A stretch of DNA of 64,000 nt from positions 310,001-374,000 of the forward strand of contig CAWFVV010000001.1 of the NCBI GenBank assembly GCA_963819385.1, in the 5' to 3' direction. The notes beneath the pieces were generated by a model. The model was not told where the DNA came from. It ran no database searches and worked only from the letters and a program-made list of their open reading frames with translations. This stretch comes from JAVDCA01 sp963819385. Lineage in GTDB: Bacteria; Pseudomonadota; Alphaproteobacteria; Rhizobiales; Xanthobacteraceae. Both the position numbers and the translations under genes were made by a program. Positions 51,089 to 59,834 of this stretch are shown here, piece by piece (the stretch's first letter is position 1; every line of letters starts with the position of its first letter).

Positions 51089-51424
51089 ATGCAGACACGA
51101 TTTTTGACGCGAGTGGCCGGCGCGGCCCTCGTGCTGGCGCTTGCGAGCCCGTTCGCCGCCATGGCGCACGCGGCCGATTATGTCCTGTCGTGCGAAAACG
51201 GGCGCAGCTACCCGATCCGGGCCCGCGCCGTGACGGTCGATGGCGATCTGGTGACCGGATATCTCTACACCGGACGCCACCGTGGCGCGCATATCCGCCT
51301 CGTGCCGATGGGTGCGGGCTATCGCTACATCACGCGCGGCGTCTGGGTCGACGGCTGGCGCGACGACGCGGAGCTCAACTTCCACAAGCACCACCCGCTC
51401 GCCTGCACGGTCACGCGCGGGTAA
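51089..51424 (+). CDS. small secreted protein of unknown function, 111 aa
   Basis: ATG 51089 with GGGGA about 7 nt upstream. Signal peptide MQTRFLTRVAGAALVLALAS...AMAHAA, cleaved near residue 28. The mature ~83 residues are rich in Arg, Gly and Tyr with two cysteines (LSCENG and LACTV), which may form a disulfide, and a C-terminus FHKHHPLACTVTRG. I recognise no family. It is divergent from adhesin B across a shared promoter region. A deleted copy lies at the same relative place before adhesin A, so a link with the adhesin locus is likely by history if not by function. Confidence 0.75.
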   Translation: MQTRFLTRVAGAALVLALASPFAAMAHAADYVLSCENGRSYPIRARAVTVDGDLVTGYLYTGRHRGAHIRLVPMGAGYRYITRGVWVDGWRDDAELNFHKHHPLACTVTRG

Positions 51425-51450
51425 CGCGCGCCGTCCTTGCGCCGTTGATG

Positions 51451-51570
51451 CGTAGGATGGGTTGAGCGCAGCGAAACCCATCATCTATGAGCGGCCGTAG
51501 GCGATGGGTTTCGCGGAGCCTGTCCTCGGGCTTGCCGAAGGCAAGACCCGGGGGCTCAACCCATCCTACG
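51451..51570. repeat. ~120-bp composite palindromic element, copy 2 (inverted relative to copy 1)
   Basis: Starts CGTAGGATGGGTTGAGCGCA and ends CTCAACCCATCCTACG. The right arm GGAGCCTGTCCTCGGGCTTG is the reverse complement of the left arm of the copy at 9991-10112, so the two copies face opposite ways. It lies between the stops of the small gene (51424) and the TPR gene (51593). Confidence 0.8.
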
Positions 51571-51592
51571 CAATAAATCCCGACGAGTGGCG

Positions 51593-52276
51593 TTACGGCG
51601 CCCCGCCAAGCTTCTCCAATTCCGCAAGCACCTGAGCCTTGATCGCGTCGGACACACCAGCTGCGAGCGCCGCGCGATAATCCGCAATGGCGCGCTCGCG
51701 CTCGCCGAGCCCCGCGTAGCAGCGCGCGCGGCCGAGATATCCGTCCGACGCTTTCGGATCGACCGCGAGCACGGCGCCGTAGTCGGCGACCGCGCGCTCG
51801 CACGCGCCTTGCTGCGCCAGGATCCCGGCCCGCGCCATCAAGGCGGAGACGTCGCGCGGATCGGCCGCGAGTAGCGCCGCGAAATCGGCGAGCGCATGGT
51901 CGTAGTCGCGCTTGTCCGCGAACGTGCGGCCGCGCAGCGCGTAGGCGTTGCGCTGGCTGATCCGCAGGTCGAAGGCGTCGGCCGACATCGGGATGGCGTC
52001 GCCGTTGAGGTGGATCGCGACCGTCACGTCCGCGATCGCGCGGTCGAGCTCGTTCGCATCCCGCAGCAGCATGGCGCGGCGATAGTGCAGCAGGGCGAGG
52101 TCGCTCTGCCTGAACCGCCGTGACGCGATCGCGCGCGTGCAGCTTTCGATCGCGACGGGCCCGCTTTGCGTCGCGCAGGTGCGCGCATCGTCGGCGCGCG
52201 GCGCCGGTTGGGCGCGCAGCGCGGCCGGCACGGCGCCGCAGGCGAGCAGGCAAAGAACAAGCGGGAACCGCGTCAT
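51593..52276 (-). CDS. exported TPR-repeat protein
   Basis: 227 aa from ATG 52276, chosen because the sequence there is a good signal peptide (MTRFPLVLCLLACGAVPAAL, cleavage after ALRAQ); the frame is open further upstream but the extension is Arg-rich and not protein-like. Two cysteines (TCATQSGPVAIESCTRAI) precede the repeats. At least three tetratricopeptide repeats follow, for example RNAYALRGRTFADKRDYDHA, VSALMARAGILAQQGACERA and SDGYLGRARCYAGLGERERA. It is a periplasmic protein-protein scaffold of unknown partner. It converges with the small gene at 51089, and a dispersed palindrome lies at its 3' end. Confidence 0.85.
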   Translation of the reverse strand: MTRFPLVLCLLACGAVPAALRAQPAPRADDARTCATQSGPVAIESCTRAIASRRFRQSDLALLHYRRAMLLRDANELDRAIADVTVAIHLNGDAIPMSADAFDLRISQRNAYALRGRTFADKRDYDHALADFAALLAADPRDVSALMARAGILAQQGACERAVADYGAVLAVDPKASDGYLGRARCYAGLGERERAIADYRAALAAGVSDAIKAQVLAELEKLGGAP

Positions 52277-52553
52277 TTCCTGAGTTTTCGATGCATGAAC
52301 CCGGCGCAACAGTTTGACGCCTCTGCGGTATCGCGCCGCCGGCTCCGTGTCCATGTGTCGCACATGACGAGCCGGGAGGGCGTGCCGTGCGTCCGATCTG
52401 CGTTCTGAGGCCGGTCGATTTGGGCTTTTCGGCAGCAAGCGGAGGAATGTGCGTGCACAGATACCTATTTCGTGGCCGCCGTTAATCCTTCTTTCGTTCT
52501 TTGGGCACGCAACATTTACCTTAAGACAACCCTTGCGGGGCTACTTTCCGTTA

Positions 52554-52567
52554 ATACCCCGGGGTAT
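52554..52567. promoter_or_regulatory. 14-bp perfect palindrome just before the chemoreceptor start
   Basis: ATACCCC-GGGGTAT, ending 6 nt before ATG 52574, in the place of the ribosome-binding site. It could be an operator or an RNA hairpin that hides the initiation region. No strong Shine-Dalgarno is visible, so access to the start may be controlled. Confidence 0.4.
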
Positions 52568-52573
52568 CGGTCG

Positions 52574-54034
52574 ATGCTGAAAGCGCACTTGTCGCCAGTG
52601 ATGCGGAATCGCTGGGCAAACGTCATCACGGTCGCCGCAATTGGCGTCGCCGCAAGCCTGGCGGTTCCCGACCTTGCCTATGCCAGCGGATCCTCATTAG
52701 CGCCCGAGCTGCCCGCCTGGGCGGCCGACAGCGCGCTCGTCGTCCTGCTCGGCCTCCTCGCCGCGGCCGCGTTCGTCATTCATCGCCTGCGCCGACGCAA
52801 CCGGCTCATGTCGGCGGCGCTCGACAACATGCCGCAAGGCCTCGGCATGGTGGATTCCTCGGCGCGCCTGATGCTGTGCAACGCGCGCTACATCGAGATG
52901 TTCGCGCTTGCGCCCGAGCAGGTCGCGCCGGGGCGTCCGCTGCGCGAGGTGCTCGAGCTGCGCCGCGCCAAGGGAATGTTTTCGGGCGATGCCGACAAAT
53001 ACGTGCGCGACTGCGTCGCGCGCGCCGCCCAAGGCAAGGCGATCAGCACCGCCGACGAGATGAAGGACGGACGCATCATCGCGCTCGCGAGCCACGCGAT
53101 GCGCGACGGCGGCTGGGTCGACACCCACGAGGACATCACCGAGCGGAGGCGCGCCGCGCTGCGGCGCAGCGCCGAACAGGAGCAGGAGCAGCGCCGCGCG
53201 ATGGAAGGCGCGATCCGCGTTTTCCGCGAGCGCGCCGAGAACCTGCTGACATCCACCACCGACAGCGCCGCGACCATGCGCAGCAAGGCGGGCGCGGTGG
53301 CGGGCGCCGCGGGCGCGAACTCGCAGCGCGCCGAGAGCGCCGCGCAGGCCTCGCACACGGCGTCGACCAACGTCGAGATGGCCGCGACCGCGGCCGGCGA
53401 CATGTCGAGGGCGATCGGCGAGATCAGCCAGCGCCTGGAGCGCACGACCGAGATGGTCCGCAATGCGGTGGGCGAGGCGCACAGCACCGACGAGCAGATC
53501 GGCGGCCTCGCGCAGACCGCAAAGGAGATCGGCGACGTGGTCAAGCTGATCCGCGCGATCGCTGGCCAGACCAACCTCCTGGCGCTCAATGCGACGATCG
53601 AGGCCGCGCGCGCCGGCGAAGCGGGGCGGGGTTTCGCGATCGTCGCCTCCGAGGTCAAGTCGCTCGCGGTGCAGACCGCGCAGGCGACCGAGAGCATCGC
53701 CGAGCAGGTCGCGGCCGTGCAGGAGGCGACCTCGGCGGCGGTCGCCGGCATCCGCCGGATCGCGAGCCGCATGGAAGAGATCGAGCAGGACGCCGCCGCG
53801 GTCGCGGCCTCGATCCGCGAGCAGGACGTCGCGACCGGGCAGATCACGCAGAACGTCGGCAGCGCCGCCGAGCGCACCCGCGCGATCGCGGCGGTGCTCG
53901 GCGAGGTGGCCGGCAGCGCCGGCGAGGCGCGCGCCTCGGCGCAGACGCTGCTGGAAGCCTCGGAAGCCGTCGCCCACGTTGCTGCCGATCTGCGCGGCGA
54001 GGTCGAGAGCTTCCTCGGCAAGGTCGCGGTGTAG
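52574..54034 (+). CDS. methyl-accepting chemotaxis-like protein with PAS domain
   Basis: 486 aa from ATG 52574; a GTG at 52472 is in frame but the added 34 residues have no support. Residues ~10-40 include a hydrophobic segment (VITVAAIGVAASLAVPDLAY) and a second at ~50-68 (SALVVLLGLLAAAAFVIHRL), so it is membrane-anchored with little periplasmic sequence. A PAS domain spans ~75-190 (LDNMPQGLGMVDSSARLMLC ... WVDTHEDITERRR), probably sensing a cytoplasmic signal. The C-terminal coiled-coil signalling domain carries the tip sequence IAGQTNLLALNATIEAARAG and FAIVASEVKSLAVQTAQATE. It should signal to a CheA-type kinase; no che genes are in the window. DUF2336 and PilZ genes follow. Confidence 0.9.
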   Translation: MLKAHLSPVMRNRWANVITVAAIGVAASLAVPDLAYASGSSLAPELPAWAADSALVVLLGLLAAAAFVIHRLRRRNRLMSAALDNMPQGLGMVDSSARLMLCNARYIEMFALAPEQVAPGRPLREVLELRRAKGMFSGDADKYVRDCVARAAQGKAISTADEMKDGRIIALASHAMRDGGWVDTHEDITERRRAALRRSAEQEQEQRRAMEGAIRVFRERAENLLTSTTDSAATMRSKAGAVAGAAGANSQRAESAAQASHTASTNVEMAATAAGDMSRAIGEISQRLERTTEMVRNAVGEAHSTDEQIGGLAQTAKEIGDVVKLIRAIAGQTNLLALNATIEAARAGEAGRGFAIVASEVKSLAVQTAQATESIAEQVAAVQEATSAAVAGIRRIASRMEEIEQDAAAVAASIREQDVATGQITQNVGSAAERTRAIAAVLGEVAGSAGEARASAQTLLEASEAVAHVAADLRGEVESFLGKVAV

Positions 54035-54090
54035 GATGGGTTGAGCGGAAGCGAAACCCATCGGCTGAATCAGCTATGGATGGGTTACGG
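54030..54090. repeat. partial copy of the GTAGGATGGGTT palindromic element
   Basis: GTGTAGGATGGGTTGAGCGG...GCGAAACCCATC followed by ATGGATGGGTTACGG. It matches the left part of the elements at 9991 and 51451. The stop codon of the chemoreceptor-like gene (TAG, 54032-54034) lies inside it. Confidence 0.7.
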
Positions 54091-54377
54091 CCGCTCGCGT
54101 GCTTTCATATGCCAAAATTGGCAACGCGACGTCTGGGCGTAGGCGAGAGCCTGGCGCAGACGGCGCGCGTTCTGCGTGCATTTTTACCACTCGGCAATAA
54201 ATCGTAGGTAGTATTGGTGGCATGTTACGCGCCGTGGGACCACGTCGCGTGCGCTGGCTCCGGAATTTTTTGGCGATAGACGCGCAAGCAATCGACCGCG
54301 GGCAGCTGCTGGGCGACGCAAGGCGCGAAATGATTCAAGCTGGAGTTCCGGCGGCCTGAACACGGTAGGAGCAGACC
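54035..54377. other. 343-bp intergenic region
   Basis: Starts with the partial dispersed repeat, then an imperfect palindrome TGCCAA-AA-TTGGCA at 54110-54123 that could be a regulator site for the DUF2336 gene. A 45-codon frame from ATG 54222 to TGA 54357-54359 (start MLRAVGPRRVRWLRNFLAID) has no clear ribosome-binding site, and I do not call it a gene. Confidence 0.45.
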
Positions 54378-55493
54378 GTGACGCCCGTTGTGTCGCTGAT
54401 CGACGACGTCGAAACGGCCTTTCGAGAGGGAACGATCGAGAGCCGCGCGAAGACGTTGCGGCAGATAGCCGACTTGTTCCTTGATGGCGTGGACGCCTAC
54501 GGGGAGCAGGAGATCGATGTTTTCGACGATGTCTTGAGCGGCCTCATCGACAAGATTGAGCGCACAACGCTTGCGGAATTGAGCGGGCGGATTGCTCCTT
54601 TGAGCAAGGCGCCGCGGCGGCTTTGCGGGCACCTTTCGCGGCACGATGATATCGAGGTGGCGCGCCCGGTGCTCAGCCGGTCGCCGGTTCTAAACGATAA
54701 CCTGCTTATCGAAATCGCACACTCCAAAAGCCAGTTGCATCTCGAGGCAATTGCGTCCCGGACGCAGCTCTCGGAACGGGTGTCCGACGTTTTGATCGAT
54801 TGTGGCAATCGAGCCGTATTGACGACGGTGGCACGCAATCCTGGCGCGCGGCTCTCGACACGCGGGTACAAGACCTTGCTCGGGAAGGCGGAGCGGGACG
54901 TAAACTTGGCGTCGGCGATCGTTTCGCGTCCCGATCTGTCGCCGGAAATGTTCAGGAAGCTGGTCGCGCAAGCAACGAGCACGGTGCAGCAGCGACTATT
55001 GGCGGCAACAACCGATCCTGCGGACAAGAGCAAGCTGCAAGAGACTCTGCAGAGCGTCTCGGCTGTGGTCGCACGCGAAGTCGATCGCAGGGCTGAAGTC
55101 CGGAACGTGCCGGCTCACGCGATCCAAGTCGACAAAGGCAAATTGAAATCCGAGCTGACCGCTTACGCCGAGGCCGGAAAGATCACCGAAACGGTGATTG
55201 TCCTCTCGGCACTCACAGAATTGTCAGGGGACACGATCAGGCAGCTATTCGCCCAGGAAGAGGCTGATCCCATGCTGATCGCGTGCAAATCCTGTGGTCT
55301 GGGATGGACAACGGTCCGCGCCCTTCTCGAATTGGCAGCAAAGGAGAAAGGAAACCCGGGCCTGAATGCGATCAGCTATCTGGATCAATATACGAAGATC
55401 TCACGTGAATCGGCTGATCGGGTCATGCGCTTTCTCAGGGTTCGCAAGAGCGCGTCCATAAACGATCTGAAGCGGCAGATGCTGGCTTCGTGA
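54378..55493 (+). CDS. DUF2336 domain protein
   Basis: 371 aa from GTG 54378 with an AGGAG ribosome-binding site (54367-54371). All-helical, probably HEAT-like repeats: RSPVLNDNLLIEIAHSKSQL, HLEAIASRTQLSERVSDVLI, AVLTTVARNPGARLSTRGYK, VNLASAIVSRPDLSPEMFRK. This pattern of repeated hxxh[AS]xRxxLxxxV is that of DUF2336 proteins, common in alphaproteobacteria and of unknown molecular role. The C-terminus has ACKSCGLGWTTVRALLELAA and a basic tail. No signal peptide, so cytoplasmic. A PilZ gene follows 97 nt downstream on the same strand, probably in the same transcript, suggesting a signalling role. Confidence 0.85.
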   Translation: MTPVVSLIDDVETAFREGTIESRAKTLRQIADLFLDGVDAYGEQEIDVFDDVLSGLIDKIERTTLAELSGRIAPLSKAPRRLCGHLSRHDDIEVARPVLSRSPVLNDNLLIEIAHSKSQLHLEAIASRTQLSERVSDVLIDCGNRAVLTTVARNPGARLSTRGYKTLLGKAERDVNLASAIVSRPDLSPEMFRKLVAQATSTVQQRLLAATTDPADKSKLQETLQSVSAVVAREVDRRAEVRNVPAHAIQVDKGKLKSELTAYAEAGKITETVIVLSALTELSGDTIRQLFAQEEADPMLIACKSCGLGWTTVRALLELAAKEKGNPGLNAISYLDQYTKISRESADRVMRFLRVRKSASINDLKRQMLAS

Positions 55494-55590
55494 CGTCAGA
55501 TCGCTCGAGCGAGCAGCGGCCGCAATATCGGGGGGTGAAACGAAAAGAGGTTAATCGCTTCGCATCGAGGGGGATGCTGAGGAGAAATTC

Positions 55591-55941
55591 ATGGGCGTTC
55601 AAAAGCGCAAGACTGATCGCGTGCGATTCGAGCTCGGCTATCCGGCGAGAATTGTGGCGATCGATGGCACTTGGTGCCGCGATTGCCTGATTGAAGATAT
55701 TTCGCAAACGGGAGTGAAGGTCTCGCTGGCGGAGTCGGTCGAGGGTCTTAACCTCACTGAATTTTTTCTTGCGCTGTCGCAGACAGGCCCGGCGCACCGA
55801 CGATGCCGGATGATGTGGCACAGAGGGGAGACGGTGGGCGCTTCCTTCATTCACGCCAATGCCGGGACGGATAAAAAGGGCAAGCGGGCGGCGCGTCGGG
55901 CCGTCATGGGCGAATCGAGCGGCGATCCCGGAAGCGGCTGA
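55591..55941 (+). CDS. PilZ-domain c-di-GMP receptor
   Basis: 116 aa from ATG 55591 (GAGGAG 7 nt upstream). Single PilZ domain with both c-di-GMP contacts: RxxxR as Arg6-KTD-Arg10 and DxSxxG as Asp36-I-Ser38-QT-Gly41. The sheet continues with RCRMMWHRGETVGASFI, and a basic tail (DKKGKRAARRAV) ends the protein. It should bind c-di-GMP and act through protein contacts in the cytoplasm. It is the only c-di-GMP protein in this window that also encodes a Lap-type adhesin system, but the 4-kb distance from adhesin B means a direct link is only a possibility. Confidence 0.9.
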   Translation: MGVQKRKTDRVRFELGYPARIVAIDGTWCRDCLIEDISQTGVKVSLAESVEGLNLTEFFLALSQTGPAHRRCRMMWHRGETVGASFIHANAGTDKKGKRAARRAVMGESSGDPGSG

Positions 55942-56018
55942 CCGGCGAGCGAGCCAACCGTCGTGTCAGTGCGGACAACGGTCCGTCGTGGCGCGACAAT
56001 TGTTGCTGCGCGGCGCCG

Positions 56019-56372
56019 CTATGCGGCCGGATAGTCCTCCCAGCGCGGCAAGCCAAGCTTTCCCGCTCTCCACCGATAATACGCGGCCATGCTGAGGCCG
56101 AACAAAACTCCGGCGAATACCGCGCTTTCAAGCGCAACACTCACGGGCAATCTTTGCTGCCAGAAGACGAACCACATGAAGATGCCCCAGAAGACGCCGA
56201 AATATCCCCCCATCGTGACCGCGAGGAACCAAAAGCTCACGAAAAACGGCGGCTTGACCTTGATGCCAAGACGCCAGAGGAGCCGATAGAGCGGCGGTGC
56301 GGTCGTGTATTGGCTGATCCCCTTTTGGCCCAGCTCCTTCAACAGGAACGCGACCTTTTCGTCGTGCGTCAT
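56019..56372 (-). CDS. small membrane protein, DUF6404-like
   Basis: 117 aa from ATG 56372; the open frame extends upstream to 56636 but that part is Arg/Ser-rich and not protein-like. It starts MTHDEKVAFLLKELGQKGIS, then APPLYRLLWRLGIKVKPPFF, and two transmembrane segments (VSFWFLAVTMGGYFGVFWGI and VALESAVFAGVLFGLSMAAY), ending with a cytoplasmic tail LPRWEDYPAA. The pattern matches my memory of the DUF6404 family; function unknown. It converges with the PilZ gene and is 127 nt downstream of rnd on the same strand. Confidence 0.75.
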   Translation of the reverse strand: MTHDEKVAFLLKELGQKGISQYTTAPPLYRLLWRLGIKVKPPFFVSFWFLAVTMGGYFGVFWGIFMWFVFWQQRLPVSVALESAVFAGVLFGLSMAAYYRWRAGKLGLPRWEDYPAA

Positions 56373-56499
56373 GGCTATTGACCTATTGCTCGATCCACCA
56401 AGATGAGGGCCACTCGCCGCAGGCGTTCGGGTGGACGATCGGTGAACATAACTTCGTTCGTCGCAGCGTGGATAGGCGCCGCCGCCGTAGGCCGAACCC

Positions 56500-57654
56500 T
56501 CAGTCCGCCCCGCGCTCGATCGCGACCACGCGGTTCTCCTCGACCGCGAGCGCGAGCTTGCCGTGCTTGAGCGCCAGCGCCTTGTCGCCGAACAGCTCGC
56601 GCCGCCAGCCGTGCAGGGCGGGCACGTCGGCCGCATCGTCTGCCGCGATGCGCTCGAGCTCGTCGATGGTGGCGATCACCTTGGCGGCCACCGCGTGGCG
56701 CTCCGACGTCATGCGCAGCAGCACCTTGAGCAGCTCGACGGTCGCGCTGCCGTTGCCGCCGCCGCGCGGCCGCTCGAGGCGCGGCAGCGTCTTCGGGTCG
56801 CGCTCGAGCCCGCGCGCGACCGCGGCGAGGATGTCCTGACCCCATTTGGAGCGCTCGAACCCGCGCGGTAGCGAGCGCAGACCGGCGAGGCGCTCGACCG
56901 TGGTCGGCGCCTGCGTCGCGATCTCGCCCAGCACGTCGTCCTTGAGCACGCGCCCGCGCGGCACGTCGCGGGTCTGCGCCTCGCGCTCGCGCCAGGCCGC
57001 GACCTCCATCAGCACGGCGAGCTCCTTCGGCTTGCGCACGCGCGTCTTGAGCCGCTCCCACGCGGTCTCGGGGTCCATCCGGTAGGTCTCCGGCGAGGTG
57101 AGGACCTCCATCTCCTCGCCGACCCACTCGGCGCGGCCGCGCTTGTGGAGATCCGCGTCGAGCGCCACGAACACGTCGCGCAGGTGGGTCACGTCGGAGA
57201 TCGCGTACTTGACCTGCGCGGGCGACAGCGGCCGGCGCGACCAGTCGGTGAAGCGGTGCGACTTGTCGAGGGCGTCGCCCGTGATGCGCTGGACCAGCTG
57301 GTCGTAGGAGATCGAATCGCCGTAGCCGAGGACCATGGCGGCGACCTGGGTGTCGAAGATCGGATGCGGGATCATATTGGCCTGGTGCCAGACGATCTCG
57401 ATGTCCTGGCGGGCCGCGTGGAAGACCTTGAGCACGCGCTCGTTGGCCATCAGCTCGTAGAACGGCTTGAGGTCGAGCCCGTCCGCGAGCGTGTCGATCA
57501 CGATGGCTTCGTCGGCGCTCGCGATCTGCGCGACGCACAGCAGCGGGTAATAGGTCGTCTCGCGCAGGAATTCGGTGTCGACCGTGACAAAGGGGTGGCT
57601 CGCCAGGCGACCGCAGGCCTCGGCCAGGTCGCGCGTCGTGGTAATGAGGTCCAT
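56500..57654 (-). CDS. rnd: ribonuclease D
   Basis: 3'-5' exoribonuclease that matures the 3' ends of tRNAs and other stable RNAs. 384 aa from ATG 57654, the usual length; the frame stays open to 58662 but only because of GC-rich antisense coding. The DEDDy exonuclease motifs are present: ExoI TVDTEFLRE (Asp26, Glu28), ExoII KVFHAARQDIEIVWH, ExoIII YAISD (Tyr150, Asp154). A C-terminal HRDC domain follows (ERLKTRVRKPKELAVLMEVA, AWREREAQTRDVPRGRVLKD). In many Hyphomicrobiales I recall rnd close to aspS and ppx; here both are in the window but separated. Confidence 0.93.
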   Translation of the reverse strand: MDLITTTRDLAEACGRLASHPFVTVDTEFLRETTYYPLLCVAQIASADEAIVIDTLADGLDLKPFYELMANERVLKVFHAARQDIEIVWHQANMIPHPIFDTQVAAMVLGYGDSISYDQLVQRITGDALDKSHRFTDWSRRPLSPAQVKYAISDVTHLRDVFVALDADLHKRGRAEWVGEEMEVLTSPETYRMDPETAWERLKTRVRKPKELAVLMEVAAWREREAQTRDVPRGRVLKDDVLGEIATQAPTTVERLAGLRSLPRGFERSKWGQDILAAVARGLERDPKTLPRLERPRGGGNGSATVELLKVLLRMTSERHAVAAKVIATIDELERIAADDAADVPALHGWRRELFGDKALALKHGKLALAVEENRVVAIERGAD

Positions 57655-57861
57655 GACATGTGTATTACCGGAGTCGGGCCGGCCTGTCGCGATCCCAAGA
57701 GGGTCGAAAAGGGTCCAACGCCCCATGTTTCCTCTGTAGAATGCGGGGTATGGCGGTGCGGACGTGGCAGAGGGCAGGGGCCGTGATGGCGGCTGCGGGC
57801 GCACGGCGACAGGTTCCGCGGGTCCTGCCGGCGGCGACCGCCCGGCGCCGGCCGTAAGCCG

Positions 57862-58863
57862 ATGCGGCGCGGGGTCTTTTGGCTGCTGCTGGTCCTGCTC
57901 GGGGCGGCGCTGGCGCTCGCGCTCGCGGTCGGTCCCTATCCGCTGCACCTCGCCGACGTGGCCAACACGGTCCTGCGCGCGCTGGGCCTCGAGACCGGCC
58001 TGCCGGCGCCCGGCGAGATCGCGTTCGGTCGCGTCCGCCTGCCGCGGGTCGTGGCCGGCCTCGTGGTCGGCGCCGCGCTCTCCGGCGCCGGCGCCACCTA
58101 TCAGACGCTGTTTCGCAACCCGCTCGTGTCGCCCGACATTCTGGGCGTCGCGACCGGCGCCGGCCTCGGCGCCGTCGTCGGCATCCTGCTGTCGCTGCCG
58201 GTCGTCGGCATCCAGGCGCTCGCCTTTGCGGGCGGGCTCGCGACCGTCGCGCTGGTCTACCTCATCGCCGCCGCGCTGCGCGGGCACGACCGCACGCTGG
58301 TGCTGGTGCTCGGCGGCGTCGTGGTCGGCGCGCTCGCGGGCGCCTGCATCTCGCTGGTCAAGATCATGGCGGATCCCTACGACCAGCTCCCCGCCATCAC
58401 GTTCTGGCTGCTCGGCAGCCTCGCGGGCGTGAAGATGTCCGATCTCGCGGTCGCGGCACCGCTGGTCGTGGTCGGCCTCGTGCCGCTCGTGCTCTACCGC
58501 TGGCGCATCGGCGTGCTCTCGCTCGGCGACGACGAGGCGCGCTCGCTCGGCGTCGATGTCGGTCGCCTGCGCACGGTCGTGATCGCGGCCGCCACCCTGA
58601 TGACCGCGTGCGTGGTCGCGATCTCGGGCGTCATCGGCTGGATCGGGCTGATGATGCCGCACATCGCGCGCATGATCGTCGGCCCGAACTTCGCCCGCCT
58701 GCTGCCCGCCTCGATGCTGCTCGGCGCCGCCTTCATGCTGGTCGTCGACACCGCCGCGCGCAGCATCGCGCGCGTCGAGACGCCGCTCGGCATCCTGACC
58801 GCCGTGATCGGCGCGCCATTCTTCCTCTGGCTGCTCGCCCGCGGCAAGAAGACGTGGGGGTAG
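57862..58863 (+). CDS. FecCD-family ABC transporter permease (siderophore, haem or cobalamin type)
   Basis: Inner-membrane permease of a metal-chelate importer. 333 aa, almost wholly hydrophobic with about ten transmembrane segments. Family motifs: RLPRVVAGLVVGAALSGAGA, YQTLFRNPLVSPDILGVATG, the coupling region LGDDEARSLGVDV, and ISGVIGWIGLMMPHIARMIV near the C-terminus. The start is ATG 57862 without a strong ribosome-binding site. Its ATPase is encoded 197 nt downstream. No periplasmic binding protein or TonB receptor gene is in the window, so the substrate cannot be named, and I see no cobalamin riboswitch upstream. Confidence 0.9.
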   Translation: MRRGVFWLLLVLLGAALALALAVGPYPLHLADVANTVLRALGLETGLPAPGEIAFGRVRLPRVVAGLVVGAALSGAGATYQTLFRNPLVSPDILGVATGAGLGAVVGILLSLPVVGIQALAFAGGLATVALVYLIAAALRGHDRTLVLVLGGVVVGALAGACISLVKIMADPYDQLPAITFWLLGSLAGVKMSDLAVAAPLVVVGLVPLVLYRWRIGVLSLGDDEARSLGVDVGRLRTVVIAAATLMTACVVAISGVIGWIGLMMPHIARMIVGPNFARLLPASMLLGAAFMLVVDTAARSIARVETPLGILTAVIGAPFFLWLLARGKKTWG

Positions 58864-58893
58864 GCCTGCTCATGTCAGGGACGCACAGCGCCC

Positions 58894-59031
58894 GCGCTCC
58901 CTCTCCCCCTTCAGGGGGAGAGGGTCGGGGTGAGGGGGCGCCTCAGCGAGTTGTTACGACTGACGTACTTCGCTGCAACTCAGCGCCCCTCACCCCAACC
59001 CTCTCCCCGCAAGAGCGGGGAGAGGGAGCGC
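58894..59031. repeat. composite inverted repeat between permease and ATPase genes
   Basis: GCGCTCCCTCTCCCCC-TTCA-GGGGGAGAGG, then TCGGGGTGAGGGGGCGCC, a ~45-nt centre, and the mirrored arms CAGCGCCCCTCACCCC and CTCTCCCCGC-AAGA-GCGGGG. Four hairpin arms are arranged symmetrically. A second copy is at 62082-62205. A REP/BIME-like element; it may weaken transcription between permease and ATPase. Confidence 0.8.
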
Positions 59032-59060
59032 CACCTCAGTGCTCGCCCAGCTGATCGCCG

Positions 59061-59834
<774 letters not shown>

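Noticed and set aside
9991..51570. Insertion sequence or transposon ends at the ~120-bp inverted elements
   Set aside because: No transposase gene, no evident target-site duplication, and a further partial copy outside; better explained as dispersed palindromic repeats.
54222..54359. 45-codon frame before the DUF2336 gene
   Set aside because: No clear ribosome-binding site and no family resemblance; too short to support alone.
57720..57861. Possible cobalamin riboswitch before the FecCD permease
   Set aside because: No recognisable B12 box or conserved core; the sequence is only GC-rich.
57655..58662. N-terminal extension of ribonuclease D
   Set aside because: The extension overlaps the permease gene in antisense and is His/Arg/Ala low complexity; ATG 57654 gives the normal RNase D N-terminus.
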